A DNA stretch of 64,000 nt from Cyclobacterium xiamenense (GTDB lineage: Bacteria; Bacteroidota; Bacteroidia; Cytophagales; Cyclobacteriaceae): NCBI RefSeq assembly GCF_009467825.1, contig NZ_WIOK01000021.1, forward strand, positions 34,791 to 98,790, read 5' to 3'. The position numbers and the translations under genes were made by a program. Below are positions 7,535 through 16,217 of the stretch, one piece after another. Under the pieces are notes generated by a model. It saw nothing but the letters and a program-made list of their open reading frames with translations, was not told the origin of the DNA and searched no databases. Position 1 is the first letter of the stretch. Every line of letters begins with the position of its first letter.

Positions 7535-10420
7535 ATGCAAACTAATTCGCCGGCTATCGCCACTTCACTTTCGGATCTGATCGAAGCGCTCAAAGGAGAG
7601 GTATTGACAGACTCTTTTTCGCTGGGCATGTATGCCACAGATGCCAGTATTTACCAAATTTTTCCATTAGCGGTTGTTCTACCCAAAGACGAAAGCGATG
7701 TGAAAAAAGCCCTGGAATGGGCCAATAGCAATCAGGTCACCATTTTGCCCCGTGGCGGCGGCACCAGCCTCGCCGGCCAGACAGTCGGCAATTCGCTCGT
7801 GCTCGATTTTTCCAAATACATGGACCAGACCCTGGAAATCAACACCGAGGAACGATGGGTACGGGTGCAGCCTGGCAAGGTTCGGGATGTTCTAAACGAC
7901 GAGTTGGCACCTCTTGGGCTCCATTTTGCCGTAGATCCAGCCACCTCCAGCCGGGCAAATGTTGGAGGAATGGTCGGTAATAATTCTTCGGGAACCAAGA
8001 GTATTCTCTACGGAAAAACGGTGGACCATGTACTGGAAGCAAAAGTACTGCTGGCAGACGGAACCGGTATGCATCTAAAAAATACAGATGCGGAAACCTA
8101 TAGGCAAATAGCCCTAAAAGGCAGCCGGGAAGGGGAAATCTACCGACGATTTAAGGAAATCATCGACAAGAACAGCGCCTTGATCGAACAAAAATTTCCA
8201 AAAGTCATGCGGCGGGTTGGAGGCTACAACCTGGACGAATTCATACATACCGAGGATTGGAACCTGGCAAAATTGATCACGGGAAGCGAAGGTACGCTGG
8301 CCACCACCCTGGAACTAAAACTCAACCTCGAACCGCTGCCTTCTTTTAAATCGGTTTGCGTACTCCATTTTGCAGAGTTGTTGGATGCCGTTGGGGCGGT
8401 AACGAGCATTTTGCCGTACCAACCCTCAGCTGTAGAGATCTTGGATAAAATCGTGGTGGACCTAAGTCGCGAAAACCTCACCACCAAGCGGCATTGCCAT
8501 TTTATCCAGGGAGATCCAGCTGCCATCCTGATCGTAGAATTTTACGGAGAAACCTTGTCGGACGTAATGGACCGACCCACCCAAATGATCAAGGAGTTGC
8601 AGGAAAAGGGCCTGGGATATGCCTTCCCGTTGTTTCCTCAGGGGCCAGAATACGAAGACGTATGGGTGGTGCGAAAAAAAGGACTCGGCCTGATGCTGGG
8701 AATTAAAGGCAAGAAAAAGCCCCTACCCTTTATAGAGGATGCCGGAATCCCTACGCAGCACCTGCGGGAATACATTGATCGTACCCTACAGATCTGTAAA
8801 AAACACCAGACGGAAGTAGCCATGTATGCCCACGTAAGCGTGGGGGTTATCCATGTACGACCCATACTGGACCTGCGGGACCAAGCGGATATCGAGCGCC
8901 TGGAAGCCATCGCGGAGGACACCTTCCAGTTGGTCATGGAGTACGGAGGGTCCTGGAGTGGGGAGCACGGAGACGGCCTCGTTCGAAGCCCGTTTAACGA
9001 GCGCTTTTTTGGCGCGGAACTGTACCAGGCCATGATTCAGGTCAAACGCCTCTTTGACCCGGAAAACCGCATGAACCCTGGGAAGATCGTAGAAGCGGAG
9101 CCCATGTCACGAAACCTTCGGTATGGGAATCGGTACCAGGATCAGGCGGTAGAGCCTGTCTTTCATTACCGATCCGAGCAGAGCTTTCAGGAATCGGTCC
9201 ACATGTGCACCGGAGTAGGCGAATGCCGCAAATTACTCGGTGGCACCATGTGCCCCAGTTTCAAGGCTACCCGGGACGAAGAGCATACCACGCGTGGTCG
9301 GGCCAATGCCCTGCGAATGGCCATGTCGGGCCAATTGGACGAAAAAGGGCTGCGCAGTGAACGCCTGCAGGAGACCCTGAGTTTGTGTCTGAGTTGCAAG
9401 GCCTGCAAATCCGAATGCCCCAGCAACGTGGACATGGCCAAAATGAAAAGCGATGTGATGCAATGGTATTACGACGCCAATGGCGCCAGCCTGCGGGACA
9501 AAATGATCCGGGATGCAGCCGGCATGGCCAGGCGCTTTTCCGGCAAACTGGCCAAACCGATCAATTTCCTGCAATCTTCTCGCTTGTTTCGGAAAAGCCT
9601 GGAAAAAATCGCCGGATTCGATAGCCGGCGAACGCTCCCTGCCTATGCCTCGGAATCATTTTCCAACTGGTTTGAGAAAAACGGCGGAAAGCAGAAAAAA
9701 ACGGGGAAAAAAGTGGCCCTTTTTGCCGATACTTACCTGAACTACCACGAACCCTCCATTGGCAAGGCAGCGGTAAAATTACTCAACGATTGCGGATACG
9801 AAGTCGTGCTGGCCAACGTGGGCTGCTGCCAGCGACCCAAGATATCCCATGGTTTCTTGAGAGACGCAAAAACAGAAGGAAAACCAACCGTGGAAAAGCT
9901 ACTCGCATTTATCGATCAGGGCCTTCCTGTGCTGGTGTGCGAACCGAGTTGTGCCTCCGCATTGAACGATGACTTTCCGGATTTATTCGATGAAAAAGAA
10001 GTAGCTGACAAACTAACCAAAAACGTACTCATGATTGATGTTTTCCTTGCCAGGGAAATGGAACGGGGAAATCTGAATGTTCGCTTTCGCAGCAAGGGAA
10101 AAGGGCTGCAGATTCACGGTCATTGCCACCAAAAAGCGCTGTATGGGACCCAAGCAATGAAAAAAACCCTGGGAGAACCGGCATCCTGCACCGAAATTCC
10201 TTCCGGATGCTGCGGCATGGCGGGCTCCTTTGGCTACGAGAAAGAACATTACGCCCTGTCTCAAAAAATCGGAGCCGAAGTTTTGTTTCCTGCCATCCAA
10301 AACGCCCCGGAGGGAAGCGAACTAGTCGCTTCCGGCTTTAGCTGCAGGCACCAGATTGATCACTTTACCGGAAAGCAGGCAAAACACTGGGTGGAGTGCG
10401 TGGAAGTGATTCCCGAATAG
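7535..10420 (+). CDS. FAD-binding and (Fe-S)-binding D-2-hydroxyacid dehydrogenase-like protein
   Basis: 961 residues, one chain joining parts that many bacteria encode separately. Residues about 45-225 are the FAD-binding PCMH domain (PRGGGTSLAGQTVG near 71), and about 240-530 the FAD-oxidase C-terminal domain (GSWSGEHGDGLVR). Residues about 556-640 carry ferredoxin-like cysteines: CTGVGECR, TMCPS and the cluster motif CLSCKACKSECP near 617-627. Two CCG-type blocks follow: CCQRP near 763 and CCGMAG near 892. The family includes D-lactate, glycolate and D-2-hydroxyglutarate dehydrogenases that pass electrons to quinones at the membrane. No signal peptide. The substrate cannot be told. It is transcribed alone; the next gene starts 207 bases later. 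Confidence 0.9.
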   Translation: MQTNSPAIATSLSDLIEALKGEVLTDSFSLGMYATDASIYQIFPLAVVLPKDESDVKKALEWANSNQVTILPRGGGTSLAGQTVGNSLVLDFSKYMDQTLEINTEERWVRVQPGKVRDVLNDELAPLGLHFAVDPATSSRANVGGMVGNNSSGTKSILYGKTVDHVLEAKVLLADGTGMHLKNTDAETYRQIALKGSREGEIYRRFKEIIDKNSALIEQKFPKVMRRVGGYNLDEFIHTEDWNLAKLITGSEGTLATTLELKLNLEPLPSFKSVCVLHFAELLDAVGAVTSILPYQPSAVEILDKIVVDLSRENLTTKRHCHFIQGDPAAILIVEFYGETLSDVMDRPTQMIKELQEKGLGYAFPLFPQGPEYEDVWVVRKKGLGLMLGIKGKKKPLPFIEDAGIPTQHLREYIDRTLQICKKHQTEVAMYAHVSVGVIHVRPILDLRDQADIERLEAIAEDTFQLVMEYGGSWSGEHGDGLVRSPFNERFFGAELYQAMIQVKRLFDPENRMNPGKIVEAEPMSRNLRYGNRYQDQAVEPVFHYRSEQSFQESVHMCTGVGECRKLLGGTMCPSFKATRDEEHTTRGRANALRMAMSGQLDEKGLRSERLQETLSLCLSCKACKSECPSNVDMAKMKSDVMQWYYDANGASLRDKMIRDAAGMARRFSGKLAKPINFLQSSRLFRKSLEKIAGFDSRRTLPAYASESFSNWFEKNGGKQKKTGKKVALFADTYLNYHEPSIGKAAVKLLNDCGYEVVLANVGCCQRPKISHGFLRDAKTEGKPTVEKLLAFIDQGLPVLVCEPSCASALNDDFPDLFDEKEVADKLTKNVLMIDVFLAREMERGNLNVRFRSKGKGLQIHGHCHQKALYGTQAMKKTLGEPASCTEIPSGCCGMAGSFGYEKEHYALSQKIGAEVLFPAIQNAPEGSELVASGFSCRHQIDHFTGKQAKHWVECVEVIPE

Positions 10421-10627
10421 GCGTTTGGCGCTGGACATTCCCTTTCCTACACCCAGGCGTAGCAATACCCGATTGGTAGCAGGAAGTGGGTTCGGCGGGA
10501 CTCCATCCGCCTACCGCTACCCTGCCCGATAAAAAATCTACGCGAGGAAATGGCCGAAACCAGACGGTTTATTTTATTTTTACCAGAATTACCCATTAAA
10601 AAATACACCAAATAATCCAACCTATAC

Positions 10628-11731
10628 ATGAATACAATCCCCCAGCACGCACCCCGAATCCTCTCCATCGATGCCTTGAGGGGATTTGATATGTTACTCA
10701 TCGTATTTGCCGATCGCTTTTTTGCCTCCCTGCATCGGGGCGCAGATACCGCATTTACCGGGTTTTTGGCCCGGCAATTTGAACACCCGGAATGGTTTGG
10801 TTCCACCTTTTACGATATCATCATGCCCTTGTTCCTGTTTGTAGTCGGGGCGGTCATTCCTTTCTCCCTGTCCCAGCGCATGCAAGAGCAAAGCAGCAAA
10901 GGACAGCTGTACCGTAAATTGCTCAAGCGCTTCGTTATTCTTTTTATCCTGGGTTGGATCGTGCAAGGCAACCTGCTGGCCCTGGATGCGGGGCAGTTTA
11001 AGGTCTTTAGCAATACGCTACAGGCCATCGCTGTGGGCTATGTAATTTCTTGCCTGGCCTTTATTCACCTAAGCCGAAATGGCCGCTACCTGTTATTTGT
11101 TGGCTGCCTGGTTGCCTATGCACTGCTGCTCACACTTCCGCAGGTACCGGGCCTAGGCAGAAGCACACTGCTTCCCGACCAGAATTTTGCCCTTTATGTG
11201 GACCGCTTGGTGTTTGGACGCTTTGACGATGGACTGCAATACACCTGGTTGTTGTCCGGTTTGGGCTTTGCTGCTACGACCCTTTCCGGTTTGTTTGCCG
11301 GCGAATGGATTAAATCCGAGATGCCGCGAGAAAAAGTAGCTCGCTACCTGTTCGTAGCCGGATTGATTGCTCTGAGTCTGGGACTGCTTTGGGGCATCTG
11401 GCATCCCATCGTAAAAAAGATCTGGACCAGCTCCTTTGTACTTGCCTCCTCGGGTGTTTGTTACCTGCTCCTGGCAGGCTTCTATTGGATTATCGACGTC
11501 AAGGGCAAAACAAGCTGGACCTTCCCGCTAAAAGTGATTGGCATGAATGCCATCACTGCCTATGTGCTTTCCCATGTCATTGATTTTCCGGCCATCGCCG
11601 ATGATCTATTATTCGGTCTGGAACAATACGGCGAAAGCTGGTACCCGGTGTGGACCAGTATCGGCGGTTTTGCGATTTTGTATACCTTGCTTTGGTACAT
11701 GTATGTCAACAAAACCTTTGTCAAAGTATAA
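10628..11731 (+). CDS. HGSNAT/DUF5009-type membrane acyltransferase
   Basis: 367 residues with roughly ten hydrophobic segments. The N-terminus has the family signature SIDALRGFDMLLIVFADRFF (residues 13-32), and FYDIIMPLFLFVVGAVIPFS near residue 62 matches the conserved second segment of heparan-alpha-glucosaminide N-acetyltransferase-like proteins (NagX/YeiB relatives). Such proteins move acetyl groups across the inner membrane onto sugars. The gene lies 207 bases after the FAD/Fe-S dehydrogenase and 29 bases before the alginate-lyase-like gene at 11761, with which it is probably co-transcribed. That suggests the acceptor is a uronic acid or amino sugar oligosaccharide in the periplasm, but the sequence does not prove it. 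Confidence 0.82.
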   Translation: MNTIPQHAPRILSIDALRGFDMLLIVFADRFFASLHRGADTAFTGFLARQFEHPEWFGSTFYDIIMPLFLFVVGAVIPFSLSQRMQEQSSKGQLYRKLLKRFVILFILGWIVQGNLLALDAGQFKVFSNTLQAIAVGYVISCLAFIHLSRNGRYLLFVGCLVAYALLLTLPQVPGLGRSTLLPDQNFALYVDRLVFGRFDDGLQYTWLLSGLGFAATTLSGLFAGEWIKSEMPREKVARYLFVAGLIALSLGLLWGIWHPIVKKIWTSSFVLASSGVCYLLLAGFYWIIDVKGKTSWTFPLKVIGMNAITAYVLSHVIDFPAIADDLLFGLEQYGESWYPVWTSIGGFAILYTLLWYMYVNKTFVKV

Positions 11732-11760
11732 GCGCTACAGCTTTCAATAAATGACTTCCC

Positions 11761-12990
11761 ATGCGTTTACCTTTGCTATATCTCCGAACTGCAATCGTAC
11801 TTATTGGGCCATTTTGGCTGCTATTGCGCACCGAAACCGTCTTTTCCCAGACCGAAACGACGGCCACCGGGGTATTGGTTTCTCCGGTGGAACTGGCCGA
11901 AATCAAAGCCAAAGCCGATCAGGGACTGGAACCCTATCGGCAAAACCTGCAAGAATTCCTTTCCTTTATTGATAGCCTGATGGCGACTTCTTCGGAATGG
12001 CAAGACCTTTCAGGGGAAGTGATCGTTTACGAGCGAAGTTCGTCCAGTCCCATTCAGCTGAGTTCGATCGGGGCGAAACTGGTGTACGGTACCGCACTCG
12101 CCTGGCACCTCACGGGAGGAGAGAAATATGCCCAAAAATCCCGCTCCCTGATTTTGGACCTTACCGATACCTATGGGTACCGAAATGACGCCGAACCCAG
12201 GTTTCACTGGGGCGCACAGGGCATTCTGAATTTGGCTCGGGGGGGTACACCTTATATGTACGCAGCGGACCTGCTGGAACCCTGGTCGGGATGGAGCAGA
12301 GAGGACAAGCTAAGCTATCAGCGCTGGTTACGGGATGTCATGTACCCCAAGGTGGCTTGGGCAAGTCGCTGGAGAAAAAACAACTGGGGGGTAGCCGGTT
12401 CGTTTTCGGCTGCACTTATCGCCTGGTACCTGATGGAGCATCCGCATTGGAAGCTGGAGGAAATAAGCCCCAAGCCGCGAACGTTAAGTCCTGGCGAGGC
12501 CTTTGACGCGCACAATCGGTACCAAATCGGGCGATTGCTCACCACGGACGAATGGAAAATGGATGGAAAAGTAGCGCTGTGGGGAATTCTGCCGAATGGA
12601 GCCATTCCAGAAGAAATCCGGCGTGGGGACGATCCGATCGATGGCGACCACCTGGCCACTGATGGAAGCGGTACCCACTATACCATGACATTTATCGAAC
12701 ACCTTACGGCACATGCCGCCTTTCTTCATCGACAGGGCGACAATCGCTTATTCGACCACGTAGCGGCAGATGGCTCCGGTTCGCTCCTGCAGGCCTACTT
12801 GTTTGTCATCGATAATCCGATAAGATCGCACTGTTTCACCCCAAATCGAATCAACGCCCTGTATCTGGCCTACGATTATTACCGGCACCCGGCCATGTTA
12901 AACGCGCTTGATACCTGTGGCCCCGGCAATATCTCCGGACAGCGCCTGGCTCTCTTTGCAAAGCTCACCCGGCCCGTGGTGCACAAGTAA
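11761..12990 (+). CDS. Alginate-lyase-like secreted protein (alpha/alpha toroid)
   Basis: 409 residues. A signal peptide covers about residues 1-30. The body has the helical pattern of the alginate lyase superfamily: an early helix with VSPVELAEIKAKAD, the WGAQGILNLARGG segment near 138, a conserved KNNWG motif near 203 and an active-site-like block DGSGTHYTMTFIEHL near 300, with a tyrosine and histidine that would suit beta-elimination. Length matches typical family members (about 350-400). It follows the acyltransferase by 29 bases and precedes the DUF3667 gene by 80. A second, distinct member stands at 14105-15157. The polymer attacked (alginate or another polyuronate) is not decided by sequence. 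Confidence 0.75.
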   Translation: MRLPLLYLRTAIVLIGPFWLLLRTETVFSQTETTATGVLVSPVELAEIKAKADQGLEPYRQNLQEFLSFIDSLMATSSEWQDLSGEVIVYERSSSSPIQLSSIGAKLVYGTALAWHLTGGEKYAQKSRSLILDLTDTYGYRNDAEPRFHWGAQGILNLARGGTPYMYAADLLEPWSGWSREDKLSYQRWLRDVMYPKVAWASRWRKNNWGVAGSFSAALIAWYLMEHPHWKLEEISPKPRTLSPGEAFDAHNRYQIGRLLTTDEWKMDGKVALWGILPNGAIPEEIRRGDDPIDGDHLATDGSGTHYTMTFIEHLTAHAAFLHRQGDNRLFDHVAADGSGSLLQAYLFVIDNPIRSHCFTPNRINALYLAYDYYRHPAMLNALDTCGPGNISGQRLALFAKLTRPVVHK

Positions 12991-13070
12991 AACCTGGATC
13001 CGGATAGCAGAAAGTAGATAAATCCAATGTACTTTTACTAATGGTTCGTATCGTTTAGCTCCACATCCCC

Positions 13071-14096
13071 ATGAAAAACCAGCGGAAAATCGATCGTTGC
13101 CTGAATTGTGGCCGAAGTCTGCCAGACTTTGAAAACTATTGCCCCGACTGCGGTCAGGAAAACAAGGACCAAAAGGTACCGGTAGGGGTGTTTTTGGAAG
13201 AACTGATTACAAGTCTCTTTAGTTTTGACGGAAAATTCATTCGCACACTTGGGGTTTTTCTTTTCAAGCCGGGTACGTTGACCCGTTCATTCAACTCCGG
13301 CCAACGAAAAAAATACACCCACCCGATTCGTCTGTACCTGATCTTTTCCCTTTTTTACTTCTTCATTATCGGTTTTATCATCCCAAAGGACATGGTGGAT
13401 CGTATTCTCACCTCTCGGGAGATTTCGGCATCCGAAGAAATCCAGCAGGAAATTGAAGATAAAATTTCCGAATCGGAACGGGAAGAATTGACGAAGCTCC
13501 AACAAGCCGTAATAAAGGAAATTCCAAACACAAACCCGGATCATTCAGACAGTGTAGCCAACACGCTTTCCTGGAAAGAACTTCGGTTTTTATCCATTGA
13601 CCCGGAGGTAAGCGTAGAAACCTTTTCGGACACCCTGGAAAAAAGCGCCTACGCCTTTGATTTGGGATTCAGTGCCGAAAAACGGCGGGCTTTCATCGCC
13701 AATTCCAACCTGTTTGTTTCCCAATCGGTAAAAAACCTACCATTGATGATGCTGGTTCTTCTGCCAATCTTTGCACTTTTTGTACATGTTTTGTACAGCA
13801 AGCGGCAGCATTTTTACATCGAAAACCTAATTTTGGGATTTCACCTGCATGCCTTTGCCTATGCGTTATACGGATTGGTCATTCTTATTAATCATACTTT
13901 CAGTATTCAAAACAATTGGCTTGCGGAAATCGCCTTTGTCCTGGTAACGACGTATGCCTACGTCGCGATCCTACGTCTATTCAAACAACACTGGTTTCGA
14001 ACCCTAATCAAATTTTGGGTGTTGGGGATCGGTTATTTCTTGGTACTGCTTGCCGGAATGGGCCTTGAGCTGTATCTTTCCTTACTTTTGCTCTGA
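13071..14096 (+). CDS. DUF3667 zinc-ribbon membrane protein
   Basis: 341 residues. The N-terminus carries a zinc ribbon (CLNCGRSLPDFENYCPDCGQ, residues 8-27), followed by the DUF3667 signature LITSLFSFDGKFIRTLG and FKPGTLTRSF. Hydrophobic segments lie near residues 90-105, 222-240, 258-278, 285-303 and 320-341. A charged, probably coiled helix (EIQQEIEDKISESEREELTKL) lies between the first and second, in the loop about 110-215. The family is common in Bacteroidota and has no established function. It runs convergent with the lyase-like gene at 14105, with only 8 bases between the stops and no terminator seen. Confidence 0.8.
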   Translation: MKNQRKIDRCLNCGRSLPDFENYCPDCGQENKDQKVPVGVFLEELITSLFSFDGKFIRTLGVFLFKPGTLTRSFNSGQRKKYTHPIRLYLIFSLFYFFIIGFIIPKDMVDRILTSREISASEEIQQEIEDKISESEREELTKLQQAVIKEIPNTNPDHSDSVANTLSWKELRFLSIDPEVSVETFSDTLEKSAYAFDLGFSAEKRRAFIANSNLFVSQSVKNLPLMMLVLLPIFALFVHVLYSKRQHFYIENLILGFHLHAFAYALYGLVILINHTFSIQNNWLAEIAFVLVTTYAYVAILRLFKQHWFRTLIKFWVLGIGYFLVLLAGMGLELYLSLLLL

Positions 14097-14104
14097 TGCA
14101 GCCA

Positions 14105-15157
14105 TTATTCCTGCTTGTACGTGGATAACAGCGCACAAAGGGGGTAGTTGCAGGCACCGACACGGTATTTGGGATCAAAGAATCCGGCCATTGCCATGGT
14201 TTCGTAGGATTTTTTCGGGTCATATGCCACGCCAGGTTGGTATTTTTCTATTCCGGCAGCCGCCCGCTCCCGATCTAATTTCACCTTGGTATTATTCCAC
14301 TGCCGGTAAACTTCCTTCCCTTTGGCATAGGGGATGACGTAGTCCAGCGAACGGGCAACGGAAGCTCCCGATGGAGTTTCAAAATGAAAAAAAGCTCTTC
14401 CTGTCCCTGGGGTTTCTTTTTCAAGGGAAATGAAAAATTGTAAAAGTGGCTTTAAGCCACTTACATGGTAACTAAGTGCGTCCCGCTGGCGAATATCTAC
14501 GCTTGTCCCGTCCGAAAAAAGGGCCTTTTCCAGGTAATGACGGGTCCGGGCCTCCGCCCAGGCAAGCAGCGTTTCGTCTTCGACCAGGATTCCAATGGTA
14601 CCTACCAGATTGATACGCTTGGTTTCCCAGTTGTTTAACGGCACCCGATCGTTACCGATTTCGGCATCAGCGATCGTTTTCAGCCATTTCTCCAAAACAA
14701 CTTTTTCTTGTGGGTTTAGGTGAGGTTTTAGAAAAAAATAGGAATAGACAACGGGGAGCAATTTGTTTTCATTAATGGGGTTGCCAGTGGCCGTAAGGGT
14801 TTTAGCCCAGCTAAGGCTGAAATCCCGCATTTTCTCGAAACTATGTTCGTCCGCAAACAGGGCATAATGCCAGTAAAAAAGCGCCATTTTGTCCATGTCT
14901 TCCAAATGCAGTAAGGTCTCCACTCGGGCGGGGTTATTGTCCAGCAGTCCCTCGTAGCGAATCTCGGCAGTTGGGTTGGGATTATCCAGCCGGATTGCCG
15001 ACCATTCCTGTTCCAACTGATGTCGAAGCCCTGCTAACTCCCCGGCTTGTGCCAATTCTCGGATGGCTGCCGGATGGACAAGGGTACTAAATTCGGTGGA
15101 AATACCGCTAAGGGGAAACCAGCCAGGTGTAAATAAAAAAAGCAAAATCAAGGTCAT
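14105..15157 (-). CDS. Alginate-lyase-like secreted protein, second copy
   Basis: 350 residues. The N-terminus (TLILLFLFTPGWFPLSG) is a signal peptide. The mature part is all-helical: LVHPAAIRELAQAGELAG near 27, YWHYALFADEHSFEKM near 95, NNWETKRINLVGTIG near 175, which parallels the KNNWG site of the other copy, and SVDIRQRDALSYHVSGLKPLLQF near 230, with a histidine-tyrosine pair suited to lyase chemistry. It is close to the alginate lyase fold family but diverged from the gene at 11761-12990. It follows the AraC regulator gene by 29 bases on the same strand, so regulator and enzyme look co-transcribed. Polymer specificity unknown. Confidence 0.72.
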   Translation of the reverse strand: MTLILLFLFTPGWFPLSGISTEFSTLVHPAAIRELAQAGELAGLRHQLEQEWSAIRLDNPNPTAEIRYEGLLDNNPARVETLLHLEDMDKMALFYWHYALFADEHSFEKMRDFSLSWAKTLTATGNPINENKLLPVVYSYFFLKPHLNPQEKVVLEKWLKTIADAEIGNDRVPLNNWETKRINLVGTIGILVEDETLLAWAEARTRHYLEKALFSDGTSVDIRQRDALSYHVSGLKPLLQFFISLEKETPGTGRAFFHFETPSGASVARSLDYVIPYAKGKEVYRQWNNTKVKLDRERAAAGIEKYQPGVAYDPKKSYETMAMAGFFDPKYRVGACNYPLCALLSTYKQE

Positions 15158-15186
15158 GGTATGAATATACAGGTTTCGGAAACAAT

Positions 15187-16062
15187 TTATCCATAGCGTT
15201 GCAGAAAATCTTTCTTGTAGCTCATCGGGGTCATCTTCATCTTTTCCTTAAATTGTTTGTTGAAATTGGACAGCGTATGAAAGCCACATTCGTAGCTGAT
15301 CTCACTGATATTGATGTTTTCCCGCTGCAGCAATTTGCAGGCATGCCCGATACGAACCTCCGACAAAAAGTCGGAAAAGGACTTGTTCATTCGGGATTTA
15401 AAATACCTGGAAAACGAACTGCTACTCATATTGATTAGCCCAGCTACCTCTTCCAGTTTTACCGGGCGTTGAAAATGATCCATGACAAAAGCATATACGG
15501 TACTCATTCGGTCCTTTTCTGATTCTTTGTTGGTGTTCATGTATCCTGCCCGTACGATAGGCTGCACCTCAGTAGAGCGGGCTATGCGTAGCAAAATCTC
15601 CAACAGCCCAATAATCCGGTCCAATCCGTCCTTTTGTACCAGAGAAGCAAGCAAGGGTCTGAGTTCCTCATTGGTCGCTCCTAAAATTTCCAGGCCCATG
15701 CCCGCTTTTTCGAGGAGTACACGTAATTCTCCAAATTCTTCCTTCTGCATCAGTTCCTTCCCAATAAAATTTTCCGGAAAGTAAACGACGATTCCTTCGG
15801 TCAGCAGGTCGCTTCCTTTCTCAAAATATTCCTGGTCATTCCGCCAGAGATGCGGCAGGTTTGGACCGGTAAACACCAGATCGTTTTCTTTAAAAACCCG
15901 CATGTCATCTCCGACAAAGCGTGTACCTCGCCCCTGTCTGACCCAAAATAACTGGTATTCCGGATGAAAGTGCCAGTTTTTGTCAAAATTGGCTGCTACC
16001 AGCTCCCTGACCACAAAGGCGTTTTGTTCCGGAATGCGGGATTTTTGAAACGGCTTTTTCAA
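15187..16062 (-). CDS. AraC-family transcriptional regulator with cupin sensor
   Basis: 291 residues. Residues about 20-100 are a cupin-like sensor (FDKNWHFHPEYQLFWVRQGRGTRFVGD contains the paired histidines of the fold). Residues about 185-285 are the AraC double helix-turn-helix: a first helix pair in KLEEVAGLINMSSSSFSRYFK and the second in ISEISYECGFHTLSNFNKQFKE. Members of this layout bind a sugar in the cupin and activate catabolic genes. It is the upstream gene of a two-gene unit with the alginate-lyase-like gene 14105-15157. The region before its start holds two direct repeats 21 bases apart, which are good candidates for its own binding site. Confidence 0.9.
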   Translation of the reverse strand: MKKPFQKSRIPEQNAFVVRELVAANFDKNWHFHPEYQLFWVRQGRGTRFVGDDMRVFKENDLVFTGPNLPHLWRNDQEYFEKGSDLLTEGIVVYFPENFIGKELMQKEEFGELRVLLEKAGMGLEILGATNEELRPLLASLVQKDGLDRIIGLLEILLRIARSTEVQPIVRAGYMNTNKESEKDRMSTVYAFVMDHFQRPVKLEEVAGLINMSSSSFSRYFKSRMNKSFSDFLSEVRIGHACKLLQRENINISEISYECGFHTLSNFNKQFKEKMKMTPMSYKKDFLQRYG

Positions 16063-16112
16063 TGAGTAATAAATTTATGCGCGTATTTTGGCTAAACTAC
16101 AATAAAAATGAC

Positions 16113-16151
16113 AAAAAACAGTAGGAATTAGGTAAAAAACAGTAAGAAATA
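16113..16151. promoter_or_regulatory. Tandem direct repeats, likely AraC-type operator
   Basis: Two 18-base copies start at 16113 and 16134; both begin AAAAAACAGTA and continue RGAAWTA, matching at 16 of 18 positions. The offset is exactly 21 bases, two turns of the helix, which is the arrangement AraC-family dimers usually bind. They lie in the 155-base space between the AraC gene (start 16062, minus) and the ThuA fusion gene (start 16218, plus), so they could control either or both. Confidence 0.5.
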
Positions 16152-16217
16152 CACTTATAAATTCCCCATATTCGTACTGTGAAAATACCAAACAATAGCA
16201 CCCAAACACGAATTACC

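Noticed and set aside
6531..7580. 349-codon open frame on the plus strand
   Set aside because: It lies antisense to the Gfo/Idh/MocA gene at 6048-7346, whose domains are unmistakable, and its own translation has no recognisable motif.
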